Part shown: positions 1 to 6,516 of the stretch, piece by piece
How positions within the stretch are numbered: position 1 is the first letter of the stretch
How the letters are laid out: every line of letters starts with the position of its first letter
Origin: Cycloclasticus sp.
Lineage (GTDB): Bacteria > Pseudomonadota > Gammaproteobacteria > Methylococcales > Cycloclasticaceae
Assembly (NCBI GenBank): GCA_018066825.1
Contig: JAGPVU010000171.1
Span: 1-6,516 of the forward strand
Direction of reading: 5' to 3'
Length of the DNA stretch: 6,516 nucleotides
Position numbers and translations under genes: made by a program
The notes under the pieces: generated by a model
Told to the model about the DNA's origin: nothing
What the model saw: the letters and a program-made list of their open reading frames with translations, nothing else
Databases searched by the model: none

Positions 1-152
1 TGATGATCTTTTTTGTTCTCAGAAAAATGCGGTGTCAAATGATTGATTCTCCCCGTTAACAAAGCAACTTGAACCTCTGGAGATCCTGTATCACCTTCTG
101 ATAACGCATATTCTTTAACAATTTCTTGCTTTTGTTCTGTAGCGAACGACAT
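1..152 (-). CDS. rpsO: 30S ribosomal protein S15, 5' part only (cut by window edge)
   Basis: S15 is a primary 16S rRNA-binding protein of the small subunit platform and takes part in a subunit bridge. Fifty full codons are visible from the ATG at 150-152. The translation begins MSFATEQKQEIVKEYA and contains the family-typical DTGSPEVQVALLTGRINHL segment (residues 21-39), followed by HFSENKKDH, which aligns with the E. coli protein's HFAEHKKDHH. About 39 residues are missing beyond the left edge if it has the usual length of about 89. A GGAGT Shine-Dalgarno sequence (161-165) sits 9 nt before the ATG and supports this start. It lies 98 nt downstream of truB, as in E. coli, with its own likely promoter in the gap. 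In E. coli S15 represses its own translation through a leader pseudoknot; I could not identify an equivalent fold in this short leader. Confidence 0.96.
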   Translation of the reverse strand, partial: MSFATEQKQEIVKEYALSEGDTGSPEVQVALLTGRINHLTPHFSENKKDH

Positions 153-191
153 ATTTCTTTACTCCAACTATATTATTTTAAAAAACAACGC

Positions 192-220
192 ATTGTACTC
201 TTGACGAGCATTGCTAACAA
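192..220 (-). promoter_or_regulatory. Likely sigma70 promoter for rpsO
   Basis: On the minus strand a -35 box TTGTTA (215-220) and a -10 box TACAAT (192-197) are separated by exactly 17 nt. This is 4/6 and 5/6 to consensus. The predicted start near base 185 gives a leader of about 33 nt before the rpsO ATG. E. coli also has an rpsO promoter in the truB-rpsO gap, so the position is expected. No terminator is visible between truB and this promoter, so readthrough from the operon probably contributes too. Confidence 0.7.
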
Positions 221-250
221 GCTATTAAGGTAAAACCACCTTTTCTGTTA

Positions 251-1159
251 TTAGGCAAAAATCCTAACGGGCGCTAAACACCCTTCTGCACTCCATTTAC
301 CTAAACCAAAAACATTACCCTGCTGGTCGTTTAAACGCATGAGACTATGTTTTTCTAGGCGTTCGATCATTACCTTACGGCCCATACATAAATCATTTTT
401 TTGCTGTTCATTGCACTCTAACACGGGGTAATCTAACAACGCCACATCTAGACGAAGCAACAGGCCATCTAACTCTGACTCATTGCCCTTTAAGGCCTCT
501 AACTGTTCCAATGTCACCGATTGTGATAACTCAAAGGGGCCCGCATGGGTTCGCCTCAGCATAGTAACGTGAGCACCACAACCTAAGGCCTCACCAATGT
601 CTTCTGCCAGGGTTCGCACATAAGTCCCTTTGGTGCAAACTACTTGCAGGGTTAAACTGTTTGCCTCTTGTGCCAGCAATTCTAGTGATTTAATGGTGAC
701 CTTTCTCGCTGGTCGATCCACTTTTTTTCCTGCTCGTGCTAATGCATACAAACGCTGCCCTTGGTGTTTTAACGCCGAGTACATGGGCGGAACTTGTGAC
801 ACCTCACCACAAAATTGATGCAGAATTGAATCAATCGTTTGTTCCGTCAATGCTGGCACGTCACGCTGTAAAAGAACATCGCCTTCGCTATCACCGGTCG
901 TCGTCGTCTCTCCCAATCGCATACAAAATTGATAGCTTTTATCGGAAGCCAATAGGTACTGTGACACCTTAGTCCCATGGCCCAAACAAATAGGTAACAC
1001 GCCCGTTGCCAACGGGTCCAAACTACCCGTGTGACCTGTTTTTTTTGCTGCGAACAAGCGCTTGACGCGCTGAACCACTTGATTAGATGACAGGTGAAGC
1101 GGCTTATCGACGATCAGAATACCGCTGATGTCACGGCCTTTCTTTTTACGATTAGACAC
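251..1159 (-). CDS. truB: tRNA pseudouridine(55) synthase TruB
   Basis: TruB isomerises uridine 55 in the T-loop of most elongator tRNAs to pseudouridine and also acts as a tRNA folding chaperone in the cytoplasm. The 302-residue product (E. coli 314) has the catalytic motif GHTGSLDPLATG at residues 42-53, with the catalytic aspartate at D48. The active-site tyrosine Y76 lies in SDKSY, and the conserved KGTYVRT segment is at 177-183. After about residue 250 comes a short C-terminal region matching the PUA-like RNA-binding domain. The start is GTG (1157-1159): the sequence after it, SNRKKKGRD, aligns with the E. coli N terminus and there is no in-frame ATG nearby. Only 3 nt separate it from the rbfA stop, and no clear Shine-Dalgarno sequence is present, so translation is probably coupled to rbfA. 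The stop is TAA. Confidence 0.97.
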   Translation of the reverse strand: MSNRKKKGRDISGILIVDKPLHLSSNQVVQRVKRLFAAKKTGHTGSLDPLATGVLPICLGHGTKVSQYLLASDKSYQFCMRLGETTTTGDSEGDVLLQRDVPALTEQTIDSILHQFCGEVSQVPPMYSALKHQGQRLYALARAGKKVDRPARKVTIKSLELLAQEANSLTLQVVCTKGTYVRTLAEDIGEALGCGAHVTMLRRTHAGPFELSQSVTLEQLEALKGNESELDGLLLRLDVALLDYPVLECNEQQKNDLCMGRKVMIERLEKHSLMRLNDQQGNVFGLGKWSAEGCLAPVRIFA

Positions 1160-1162
1160 GCT

Positions 1163-1528
1163 TTATTTTTCATTTGTTGGATCAGACGATCGCAACAAGG
1201 CATCAATTTTGATACCTTCTTCGATCGACTCATCCAAAAAGAACCTTAATTCAGGCACCATTCGCATACGCATTCGTTTAGAAACAATGCCATGGATATA
1301 ATTTGCGGCACGATTCAACGCCACAACACTCAACCGCTTATCCTGATCAGCCTGCGTCGTTAATACGCTGATGTAAACTTTTGCTACCGCCAGATCTTTA
1401 GTCACTTCAACACCACTCACGGTAACAAAACCGACATCAGGATCTTTAACCTCGCGTTGTAGAACTTCTGCCAACTCGCGTTGCAGCTGTCGTTCTACCC
1501 GTTGATAGCGTAAAAACTCTCTAGGCAT
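1163..1528 (-). CDS. rbfA: 30S ribosome-binding factor A
   Basis: RbfA binds the 30S subunit near the 5' end of 16S rRNA and helps late maturation, particularly in the cold. The 121-residue product is a single KH-type-II-like domain. It shows the family pattern: RVERQLQREL (10-19), REVKDP (25-30), VSGVEVTKDL (37-46), AKVYISVL (49-56) and MRMVPELRFFLDESIEEG (88-105). It is a little shorter than the E. coli protein (133), mainly at the C-terminal tail. The helix-kink-helix signature, usually A-x-G, reads A74-A75-N76 here (codon AAT at 1301-1303). The start is ATG at 1526-1528, 10 nt after the infB stop, with only a weak Shine-Dalgarno match, so coupling to infB translation is likely. The stop is TAA. 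Confidence 0.95.
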   Translation of the reverse strand: MPREFLRYQRVERQLQRELAEVLQREVKDPDVGFVTVSGVEVTKDLAVAKVYISVLTTQADQDKRLSVVALNRAANYIHGIVSKRMRMRMVPELRFFLDESIEEGIKIDALLRSSDPTNEK

Positions 1529-1538
1529 GTATCGTCAA

Positions 1539-4130
1539 CTATAATTTACGTTTAACTTCAATACGATCAAATACTTCGATTTGATCGCCTTCTTGAACGT
1601 CATTGTAATTCTTAACGCCTATACCACATTCAATACCTGACTTCACTTCCTGAACATCGTCCTTAAAACGTCGTAAGGATTCAAGCTGACCCTCATAAAT
1701 AACCACACTGTCGCGTAGCACACGAATCGGTAAATTTTTCTTAACAAAGCCTTCAGTTACCATACAGCCGGCAATTGCACCCAATTTAGGTGAGCGGAAT
1801 ACGTCACGAACATTGGCAATACCAACAATTTGCTCTTTAATATCCGGTGCTAATAGTCCAGACAAGGCATCACGCACATCATCGATTACATCATAAATAA
1901 TACTGTAATAACGAACGGACACACCACGGTTTTCGATCATTCGTCTCGCGCTAGCGTCAGCCCGCGTATTAAAGCCTACAATTAATGCATCCGAAGCCGA
2001 GGCAAGGTTTACGTCACTCTCGTTGATGCCACCGACACCACTAGCAACAATTGACACCCTAACCTCATCAGTAGACAGGTTGTTGAGTGAGCTTTGAAGC
2101 GCTTCTAAACTGCCATGCACATCTGTTTTTATTAACACATTAAGCGTTGAGCTTTCGCCATCTTCCATTTGTGAGAAGGCTTGCTCCAACTTTGACGCTT
2201 GCTGCTTAGCTTGTTTAGCTTGCTTGGTTCTATTCTGACGAAATACCGCGATTTCACGTGCTTTACGCTCGTTTGGTGCTGCATACACTTCAACACCAGA
2301 TTCAGTCGCCGTGGAAAGCCCAAGCACCTCAACTGGCATGGCAGGCGTCGCCTCTTTAAGCGCTTTACCATGCTCATCAAACATCGCTTTTACTCGACCG
2401 TGCGCCTCACCGGCTACAATATAATCACCCATACGTAAGGTGCCTTTTTGCACTAAAATCGTTCCCACAGGACCGCGCCCTTTATCTAAGCGTGATTCGA
2501 TAACCACACCAATAGCAGGCACATCTACCGCTGCTTTCAATTCTAATAACTCAGCCTGCAAGGCAATCGATTCCAACAGTTCATCAACGCCATCACCCGT
2601 TAAGGCAGAAATATGAACAAACTGCGTATCGCCGCCCCAATCTTCAGGTGTGACGTCGATTTGAGCCAATTCATTTCTTACACGGTCAGGTTGGGCGCCT
2701 TCTTTATCCATTTTATTAACAGCAACAATCATCGGTACTCCAGCAGCCTTAGCATGCTCTACCGCTTCTTTTGTTTGTGGCATAACACCATCATCGGCAG
2801 CCACTACTAAAATAACTAAATCCGTTACTTGCGCTCCACGCGCCCGCATTTCAGTAAACGCTGCATGACCCGGCGTATCTATAAAGGTCACCATGCTATC
2901 GCCTTGTTTAACGCGGTAGGCGCCGATATGCTGGGTAATTCCGCCCGATTCGCCAGCGGCAACACGACTTTCACGAATATAATCAAGCAACGAGGTTTTG
3001 CCGTGATCAACATGACCCATGATGGTCACTACGGGCCCACGAGGTAACTCTTCGCCTTCGGCTGAAATGACCTCAGCTAACATTTCTGCTTGAATATCTT
3101 CATCACTGCGCAGCACAACGTTATGACCCATTTCTTCGACAACAATAACTGCCGTCTCTTGATCTAACACTTGGTTAATAGTCGCCATTGTACCAAGGCC
3201 CATCAAGGCTTTAATCACCTCACCGGCCTTAACTTTCATGCGTTGCGCCAAATCTGACACAATAATACTTTCAGGTATTTCTACATTATATGTAATCGCT
3301 TTAGTTGGCACTTCAAAACCGTGCTTATTATCCGATTGCAAACGAATATCACGTGTTCTAACGGGGCCCTTCTTTTTACGTCGACCTTTTTTTGAATCCA
3401 CGTGGAGTATGCGCCCACCAGATTTTTCGCTCGGTTCTTTCTTTTTATCGGCCTTTCTTGGCGCCTCTTTGTTCGGGCGTGCTTTCTTAACCTCAGTTTC
3501 GACAACTGCTTGTAATACCGGAGGCTCTATAACTGCAGTGGGTTTATCGTCTTCGGTCACAGCCTGCTCAGATGGCTTATCACCCTCTAATTCAATTCGG
3601 GCCTGTTCAATTAAACGTGCTTTTTCGGCTGCCTCAGCATCTAATTTAGCTTGTTTTCCTGCTTCAATTTTATTTTTTTCTTCCAGCAGTTTACTCAGCC
3701 TTTCTTGATCTTTTTCACGTGCCGCACCTTTTTCTTGTACCAGTTTTTGGTGCTCTTGGCTGGCTCGTTTCGCTTCTTCAAACTCTTCGGCACTTAAACC
3801 TGAAGAGATTTCTTCTGCCGAACGTCCTGCTGTTTTCTTTTTACGCACTTCAATACTAACGGAACCCGATGACCGCCGACCTTGGCCTGTTTGCTTCAGC
3901 TCAGTTACCGTTACCTTACGCTTAAGCGTCACTTTCTTTGGGCTGGCAATTTCGGTTTTAGATTTACCGTGGCTCTCACGCAAATGTGCTAATAACTTTA
4001 ATTTATCGGCCTCGCTCAAGGTCGATGAAACACCTTTCCCCTTCACGCCGGCGTCTTTAAGTTGCTCTACCAACTTTTCAGCTGTAGTACCAACCACCTT
4101 AGCCAAATGTTGAACTGTCGTATCTGCCAT
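1539..4130 (-). CDS. infB: Translation initiation factor IF-2
   Basis: IF-2 is the GTPase that recruits fMet-tRNA to the 30S subunit and promotes joining of the 50S. The product is 863 residues (E. coli 890). Domains in order: an N-terminal IF2N-type helical domain (about 1-52); a charged Lys/Glu/Arg-rich linker (about 100-260) with a basic cluster KKGRRKKKG near 247-255; a second IF2N-like segment (283-335); the G domain with G1 GHVDHGKT (372-379), switch I GGITQHIGAY (396-405), G3 DTPGH (418-422), G4 NKMD (472-475) and G5 SAL (508-510); domain II (about 540-620); C1 (about 650-755); and the fMet-tRNA-binding C2 (about 765-863). An in-frame GTG at 4176-4178 would add 16 residues, but that stretch overlaps the end of nusA. 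The ATG at 4128-4130 has a well-placed GGAG, and the protein then begins like other IF-2s. It is 25 nt after nusA. The stop is TAG, whereas the other complete genes here use TAA. Confidence 0.98.
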   Translation of the reverse strand: MADTTVQHLAKVVGTTAEKLVEQLKDAGVKGKGVSSTLSEADKLKLLAHLRESHGKSKTEIASPKKVTLKRKVTVTELKQTGQGRRSSGSVSIEVRKKKTAGRSAEEISSGLSAEEFEEAKRASQEHQKLVQEKGAAREKDQERLSKLLEEKNKIEAGKQAKLDAEAAEKARLIEQARIELEGDKPSEQAVTEDDKPTAVIEPPVLQAVVETEVKKARPNKEAPRKADKKKEPSEKSGGRILHVDSKKGRRKKKGPVRTRDIRLQSDNKHGFEVPTKAITYNVEIPESIIVSDLAQRMKVKAGEVIKALMGLGTMATINQVLDQETAVIVVEEMGHNVVLRSDEDIQAEMLAEVISAEGEELPRGPVVTIMGHVDHGKTSLLDYIRESRVAAGESGGITQHIGAYRVKQGDSMVTFIDTPGHAAFTEMRARGAQVTDLVILVVAADDGVMPQTKEAVEHAKAAGVPMIVAVNKMDKEGAQPDRVRNELAQIDVTPEDWGGDTQFVHISALTGDGVDELLESIALQAELLELKAAVDVPAIGVVIESRLDKGRGPVGTILVQKGTLRMGDYIVAGEAHGRVKAMFDEHGKALKEATPAMPVEVLGLSTATESGVEVYAAPNERKAREIAVFRQNRTKQAKQAKQQASKLEQAFSQMEDGESSTLNVLIKTDVHGSLEALQSSLNNLSTDEVRVSIVASGVGGINESDVNLASASDALIVGFNTRADASARRMIENRGVSVRYYSIIYDVIDDVRDALSGLLAPDIKEQIVGIANVRDVFRSPKLGAIAGCMVTEGFVKKNLPIRVLRDSVVIYEGQLESLRRFKDDVQEVKSGIECGIGVKNYNDVQEGDQIEVFDRIEVKRKL

Positions 4131-4138
4131 GCTTCTTT

Positions 4139-4142
4139 CTCC
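4139..4142 (-). promoter_or_regulatory. Shine-Dalgarno sequence that decides the infB start
   Basis: GGAG on the minus strand lies 8 nt upstream of the ATG at 4128-4130. It supports this codon over the in-frame GTG at 4176-4178, which lies inside the last codons of nusA. Confidence 0.8.
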
Positions 4143-4155
4143 AGGTGTGTATTGC

Positions 4156-5658
4156 TTACTCAGCGAACCAAGGTTCACGTGCTTTCATGATTAATGCTGT
4201 AGCGCGCTGTTCGTCAATATCGACCAATTCGATAAGCTCATCGGTAGCTAGGTCTGCCAAGTCTTCCATTGTTACTATTTCTTTACTCGCTAATTGAAAC
4301 GCCAATTCGCGATCCATACCTTCCATTTCTATCAGGTCTTTAGCCGGCTCGTGCTCTTCTAGTACTTCTTCGGAAGCAATCGCCTTAATTAATAACGCAT
4401 CTTTAGCTCGCTGCTGAATTTCTTCCGCAATCTCTTCATCAAATTCTTCAATCGCGACCAACTCTTCAAGGGCTACAAAACCGATATCTTCTGTTGTAGT
4501 AAAACCTTCTTGCACAAGAATCAAAGCCACGTCTTCGTCAACATCAATATCATCCATCAACTGTTTGACATAGCCATCCGACTCCGTTGCACTTTGTTCA
4601 TCGGCTTGCGTTTCACTCATTACGTTTAATGACCAGCCGGTTAATTCGCTAGCTAAACGTACGTTTTGTCCGCCGCGACCAATCGCTTGCGACAAGCTTT
4701 CATCTTTAACAGACACATCCATACTATGGTTATCTTCATCCATAACAATAGAGACGACCTCTGCAGGGGACATGGCATTAATAACGAATTGCGCTTCGTT
4801 TTCGTCCCATAAAATAATATCTACTCGCTCACCTGCCAATTCGTTAGACACCGCTTGCACGCGTGAACCGCGCATGCCAACACAAGCACCTACTGGGTCT
4901 AATCGCTGGTCACGGCTTCGCACTGCAATTTTTGCTCGAGAACCCGGATCACGTGCTGCACCCAAAATCTGAATCAGGCCATCGCCGACCTCAGGCACCT
5001 CAAGCTTAAACAAGGCAATCAATAAATCGGGTGAGCTGCGCGTTACCAACAGTTGCGGGCCACGTGCAGCCTCATCAACTTCTTTCAAGTAACCACGAAT
5101 CCTGTCGCCTACTCTAACGGGCTCCCTAGGAATCATTTCTTCACGTGGAATAATCGCGTCTGCTGTACCTTCAAGATCTACAAACACATTGCCGCGTTCA
5201 ATTCGCTTGATAACACCGGTCACCAATTCACCGACCTTATCTTTATAGTGCTCGTAAACTTTTCTGCGTTCAGCTTCTCTCACCTTTTGAACGATGACTT
5301 GCTTAGCCGCTTGCGCGCCAATACGTCCAAAGTCCGCAGAAGCGATAGGCTCCTCCACAAAGTCACCCACGACTAACTCTGGGTTATTTTTAACGGCGTC
5401 TTCTAGTAGAATTTGTGAGTCAGGCTCTTCTAAGCCACCTTCAAATTCAGGATCAGCTTCTACAATTTGCCAACGGCGGAAAGACTCGTAATCGCCCGTC
5501 TTCCGATCAATCGTCACCCGTACACTGATCTCTTCACGGTATAGCTTTTTTGTTGCCATTGCCAAAGCCGCTTCAATTGCTTCAAAAAGAACCCCACGAT
5601 CAATTTCCTTTTCGTTTGAAACGACCTCTACAACCATCAAAATTTCTTTATTAGCCAT
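4156..5658 (-). CDS. nusA: Transcription termination/antitermination factor NusA
   Basis: NusA binds RNA polymerase and nascent RNA, stimulates pausing and intrinsic termination, and takes part in rRNA antitermination. The product is 500 residues (E. coli 495). Domains: polymerase-binding N-terminal domain (about 1-132, ending in VIVQKVREAERR at 121-132); S1 domain (about 138-205); KH1 with GMRG at 261-264; KH2 with GRGG at 327-330; and two acidic C-terminal repeats (about 362-430 and 436-500), the arrangement known from gammaproteobacteria. DPGSRAKIAV (237-246) and DPVGACVGMRG (254-264) are hallmark segments. The ATG at 5656-5658 has AGGA 6 nt upstream (5665-5668), and the N terminus NKEIL matches E. 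coli. The gap from rimP is 20 nt. In E. coli NusA represses expression of its own operon; two intrinsic-terminator-like hairpins upstream of rimP here are plausible targets, which is inference. Confidence 0.98.
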   Translation of the reverse strand: MANKEILMVVEVVSNEKEIDRGVLFEAIEAALAMATKKLYREEISVRVTIDRKTGDYESFRRWQIVEADPEFEGGLEEPDSQILLEDAVKNNPELVVGDFVEEPIASADFGRIGAQAAKQVIVQKVREAERRKVYEHYKDKVGELVTGVIKRIERGNVFVDLEGTADAIIPREEMIPREPVRVGDRIRGYLKEVDEAARGPQLLVTRSSPDLLIALFKLEVPEVGDGLIQILGAARDPGSRAKIAVRSRDQRLDPVGACVGMRGSRVQAVSNELAGERVDIILWDENEAQFVINAMSPAEVVSIVMDEDNHSMDVSVKDESLSQAIGRGGQNVRLASELTGWSLNVMSETQADEQSATESDGYVKQLMDDIDVDEDVALILVQEGFTTTEDIGFVALEELVAIEEFDEEIAEEIQQRAKDALLIKAIASEEVLEEHEPAKDLIEMEGMDRELAFQLASKEIVTMEDLADLATDELIELVDIDEQRATALIMKAREPWFAE

Positions 5659-5678
5659 TTTTAATCCTGAATAAACAT

Positions 5679-6137
5679 TTAATATTTAACTACCAGTTTT
5701 GCTTTTTTTATACGAGCAAAGGGGATTTCTATTTCTTCATCATCAACATGAAGAAGAACTGTCTCATCCTTCACGCCTAATATATCACCTGTAAAGCGAC
5801 GCTGCCCCTCAAGTGTTGCCTGACTTAATTCTAGTTTAACGAATGCCCCCTTAAAACGCTCGAAATGCGCCAAGGTATATAAAGGGCGTTCAAGCCCGGG
5901 GGAGGAAACTTCAAGTGTGTATTGGCCACTGATTGGGTCTTCAACATCCATCACACCACTGATTTGGTGGCTTACCTTAGAGCAGTCACCAACCAATACG
6001 CCTTTCTCTGAGTCAATATAGACCCGTAGAACGGCTTCTTTCCCTTGACCTAAAAGTTCAGCACCAACGAATTCATAACCCAAGCCAGTGACAGCAGGTT
6101 CGATTAATTGCAATATTTTAACGGGTGCTTGATTCAT
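5679..6137 (-). CDS. rimP: Ribosome maturation factor RimP
   Basis: RimP (formerly YhbC/P15a) is needed for efficient 30S subunit assembly and binds free 30S. The product is 152 residues (E. coli 150). The N-terminal alpha/beta domain (about 1-85) contains LRVYIDSEKGV (37-47), DCSKVSHQIS (51-60) and the family signature YTLEVSSPGLERPL (73-86). The C-terminal Sm/SH3-like barrel (about 87-152) ends in AKLVVKY. The start is ATG at 6135-6137; its ribosome binding site is weak (GGTAAATT before the ATG). It is the first protein gene of the operon, beginning 17 nt after the U-tract end of the nearest hairpin, so its transcript must either read through that hairpin or start inside the leader. The stop is TAA, 20 nt before nusA. 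Confidence 0.96.
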   Translation of the reverse strand: MNQAPVKILQLIEPAVTGLGYEFVGAELLGQGKEAVLRVYIDSEKGVLVGDCSKVSHQISGVMDVEDPISGQYTLEVSSPGLERPLYTLAHFERFKGAFVKLELSQATLEGQRRFTGDILGVKDETVLLHVDDEEIEIPFARIKKAKLVVKY

Positions 6138-6150
6138 AATTTACCATTAC

Positions 6151-6177
6151 ATATAAAAAATGGGCCTACCGGCCCAT
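6151..6177 (-). terminator. Intrinsic terminator-like hairpin just before rimP (probable attenuator)
   Basis: On the minus strand ATGGGCC (6171-6177) pairs with GGCCCAT (6160-6166) around a GGTA loop. The 7-bp G+C-rich stem is followed by TTTTT and ATAT (6151-6159). The form is that of a rho-independent terminator. It lies upstream of rimP and downstream of the tRNA, so it can only act as a partial terminator or attenuator of the protein genes. A regulatory role is inferred from position. Confidence 0.75.
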
Positions 6178-6228
6178 ACATCAACGTCTATTTTAACCTT
6201 TCACTTAAAGTCAGTTACTCAGCGGCCG

Positions 6229-6255
6229 AAACAAAAATACCCCAAACGGGGCATT
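6229..6255 (-). terminator. Intrinsic terminator after tRNA-fMet
   Basis: On the minus strand AATGCCCC (6248-6255) pairs with GGGGTATT (6236-6243), with one G-U pair and a GTTT loop. A T-rich tail TTTGTTT (6229-6235) follows. It begins about 11 nt after the tRNA CCA end, as expected for a tRNA transcript terminator. Because the downstream genes seem to lack a promoter of their own, it is probably leaky. Confidence 0.75.
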
Positions 6256-6266
6256 CATAAAAACGT

Positions 6267-6343
<77 letters not shown>

Positions 6344-6356
6344 TCAGAGGCGCAGA

Positions 6357-6385
6357 ATAATAGCTAGGTTGGACTAAATTTACAA
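6357..6385 (-). promoter_or_regulatory. Strong sigma70-type promoter of the tRNA-fMet/rimP operon
   Basis: On the minus strand -35 TTGTAA (6380-6385) and -10 TATTAT (6357-6362) are 17 nt apart. The predicted start is near 6350, about 6-7 nt before the mature tRNA 5' end. The discriminator TCTGCGC is G+C-rich, as is usual for stable-RNA promoters under stringent control. An A+T-rich stretch lies upstream (about 6386-6420). Confidence 0.8.
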
Positions 6386-6389
6386 GAGT

Positions 6390-6401
6390 TTAGGATCCTA
6401 A
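6390..6401. repeat. 12-bp perfect palindrome next to the operon promoter
   Basis: TTAGGATCCTAA is a perfect inverted repeat ending 4 bp upstream of the -35 box of the tRNA promoter. The position would suit a regulator-binding site, but no known operator is recognised and a chance palindrome is possible. Confidence 0.35.
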
Positions 6402-6420
6402 TATGCCAAATACTTTTACC

Positions 6421-6516
6421 ACAGCCAGATCAATCATCGTCAGCGGATACTGGAAGCCCGGGGGTGCGGCCTATTGACGGGCGACTAGCGACAGGACGTC
6501 GCGGGAGCGGGCCAGG
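6421..6516. other. G+C-rich edge segment without a recognised gene
   Basis: I count 63 G or C in these 96 bases (66%), against 20 of 60 (33%) in 6361-6420. Short open frames exist, but none gives a recognisable protein. On the minus strand one frame is open from the window edge to a TGA after 28 codons, ending in SADDD; it could be the tail of an upstream gene. On the plus strand an ATG at 6403 gives only 24 codons. Neither is called as a gene. E. coli-like neighbours such as secG or a tRNA-Leu are not visible here. Confidence 0.5.

Noticed and set aside
227..242. Small hairpin (AAGGT / ACCTT) just after truB as a terminator
   Set aside because: It has only 5 bp with two A-T pairs and no T-run after it on the minus strand.
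3238..3708. 156-codon open frame on the plus strand, rich in Ser, Leu and Phe
   Set aside because: It lies antisense to the Lys/Glu-rich IF-2 linker and its Ser/Phe runs simply mirror GAA and AAA codons; it matches no recognised family.
4131..4178. A longer IF-2 starting at the in-frame GTG at 4176-4178, adding 16 residues
   Set aside because: It overlaps the nusA 3' end, the extra residues do not resemble IF-2, and the ATG at 4128-4130 has a well-spaced GGAG.
5053..5376. 107-codon open frame on the plus strand
   Set aside because: It is antisense to the well-conserved S1 and N-terminal domains of nusA, has no recognisable product and no supporting signals.
6190..6195. TAAAAT on the minus strand as a -10 box of a private rimP promoter
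   Set aside because: No acceptable -35 hexamer exists at 15-18 nt spacing and there is no extended -10, and the hairpin at 6151-6177 would still lie downstream.
6403..6477. 24-codon plus-strand open frame starting at ATG 6403
   Set aside because: It is short, lacks a Shine-Dalgarno sequence, overlaps a composition break and resembles no known peptide.

Overview
This window holds the conserved gammaproteobacterial translation and transcription-factor operon, entirely on the minus strand. In transcription order (right to left) it reads: initiator tRNA-fMet, rimP, nusA, infB, rbfA, truB and the 5' end of rpsO. This is the metY-rimP-nusA-infB-rbfA-truB-rpsO order of Escherichia coli. The gene order and protein similarity, recalled rather than searched, place the source in Gammaproteobacteria. 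A genus cannot be named from what is visible. Base composition is moderate (roughly mid-40s % G+C by eye), apart from a G+C-rich block at the right edge.

Layout from the right edge. Bases 6421-6516 are about 66% G+C with no recognisable gene. A strong sigma70-type promoter (6357-6385) lies just upstream of a 77-nt initiator tRNA (6267-6343) with an encoded CCA end. Between the tRNA and rimP there are two consecutive intrinsic-terminator-like hairpins (6229-6255 and 6151-6177) and no convincing promoter. Then follow rimP (5679-6137), nusA (4156-5658), infB (1539-4130, trimmed to an ATG with a Shine-Dalgarno sequence), rbfA (1163-1528) and truB (251-1159, GTG start). Gaps are short: 20, 25, 10 and 3 nt. 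A 98-nt gap carrying a good promoter (192-220) separates truB from rpsO, which runs off the left edge.

How the genes work together: the initiator tRNA and IF2 act in translation initiation. RimP and RbfA mature the 30S subunit. TruB makes pseudouridine 55 in tRNA, and S15 is a primary 16S-binding protein of the 30S subunit. NusA is the transcription elongation/termination factor and, in E. coli, influences expression of its own operon. Terminator-like hairpins between the tRNA and the protein genes would let the cell set protein output separately from tRNA output.

This is an ordinary core-genome region and I see no novel system. The points most worth a second look are the tandem terminators ahead of rimP, the U1 x U72 mismatch of the initiator tRNA, the altered AxG signature in RbfA, and the abrupt compositional change at the right edge.
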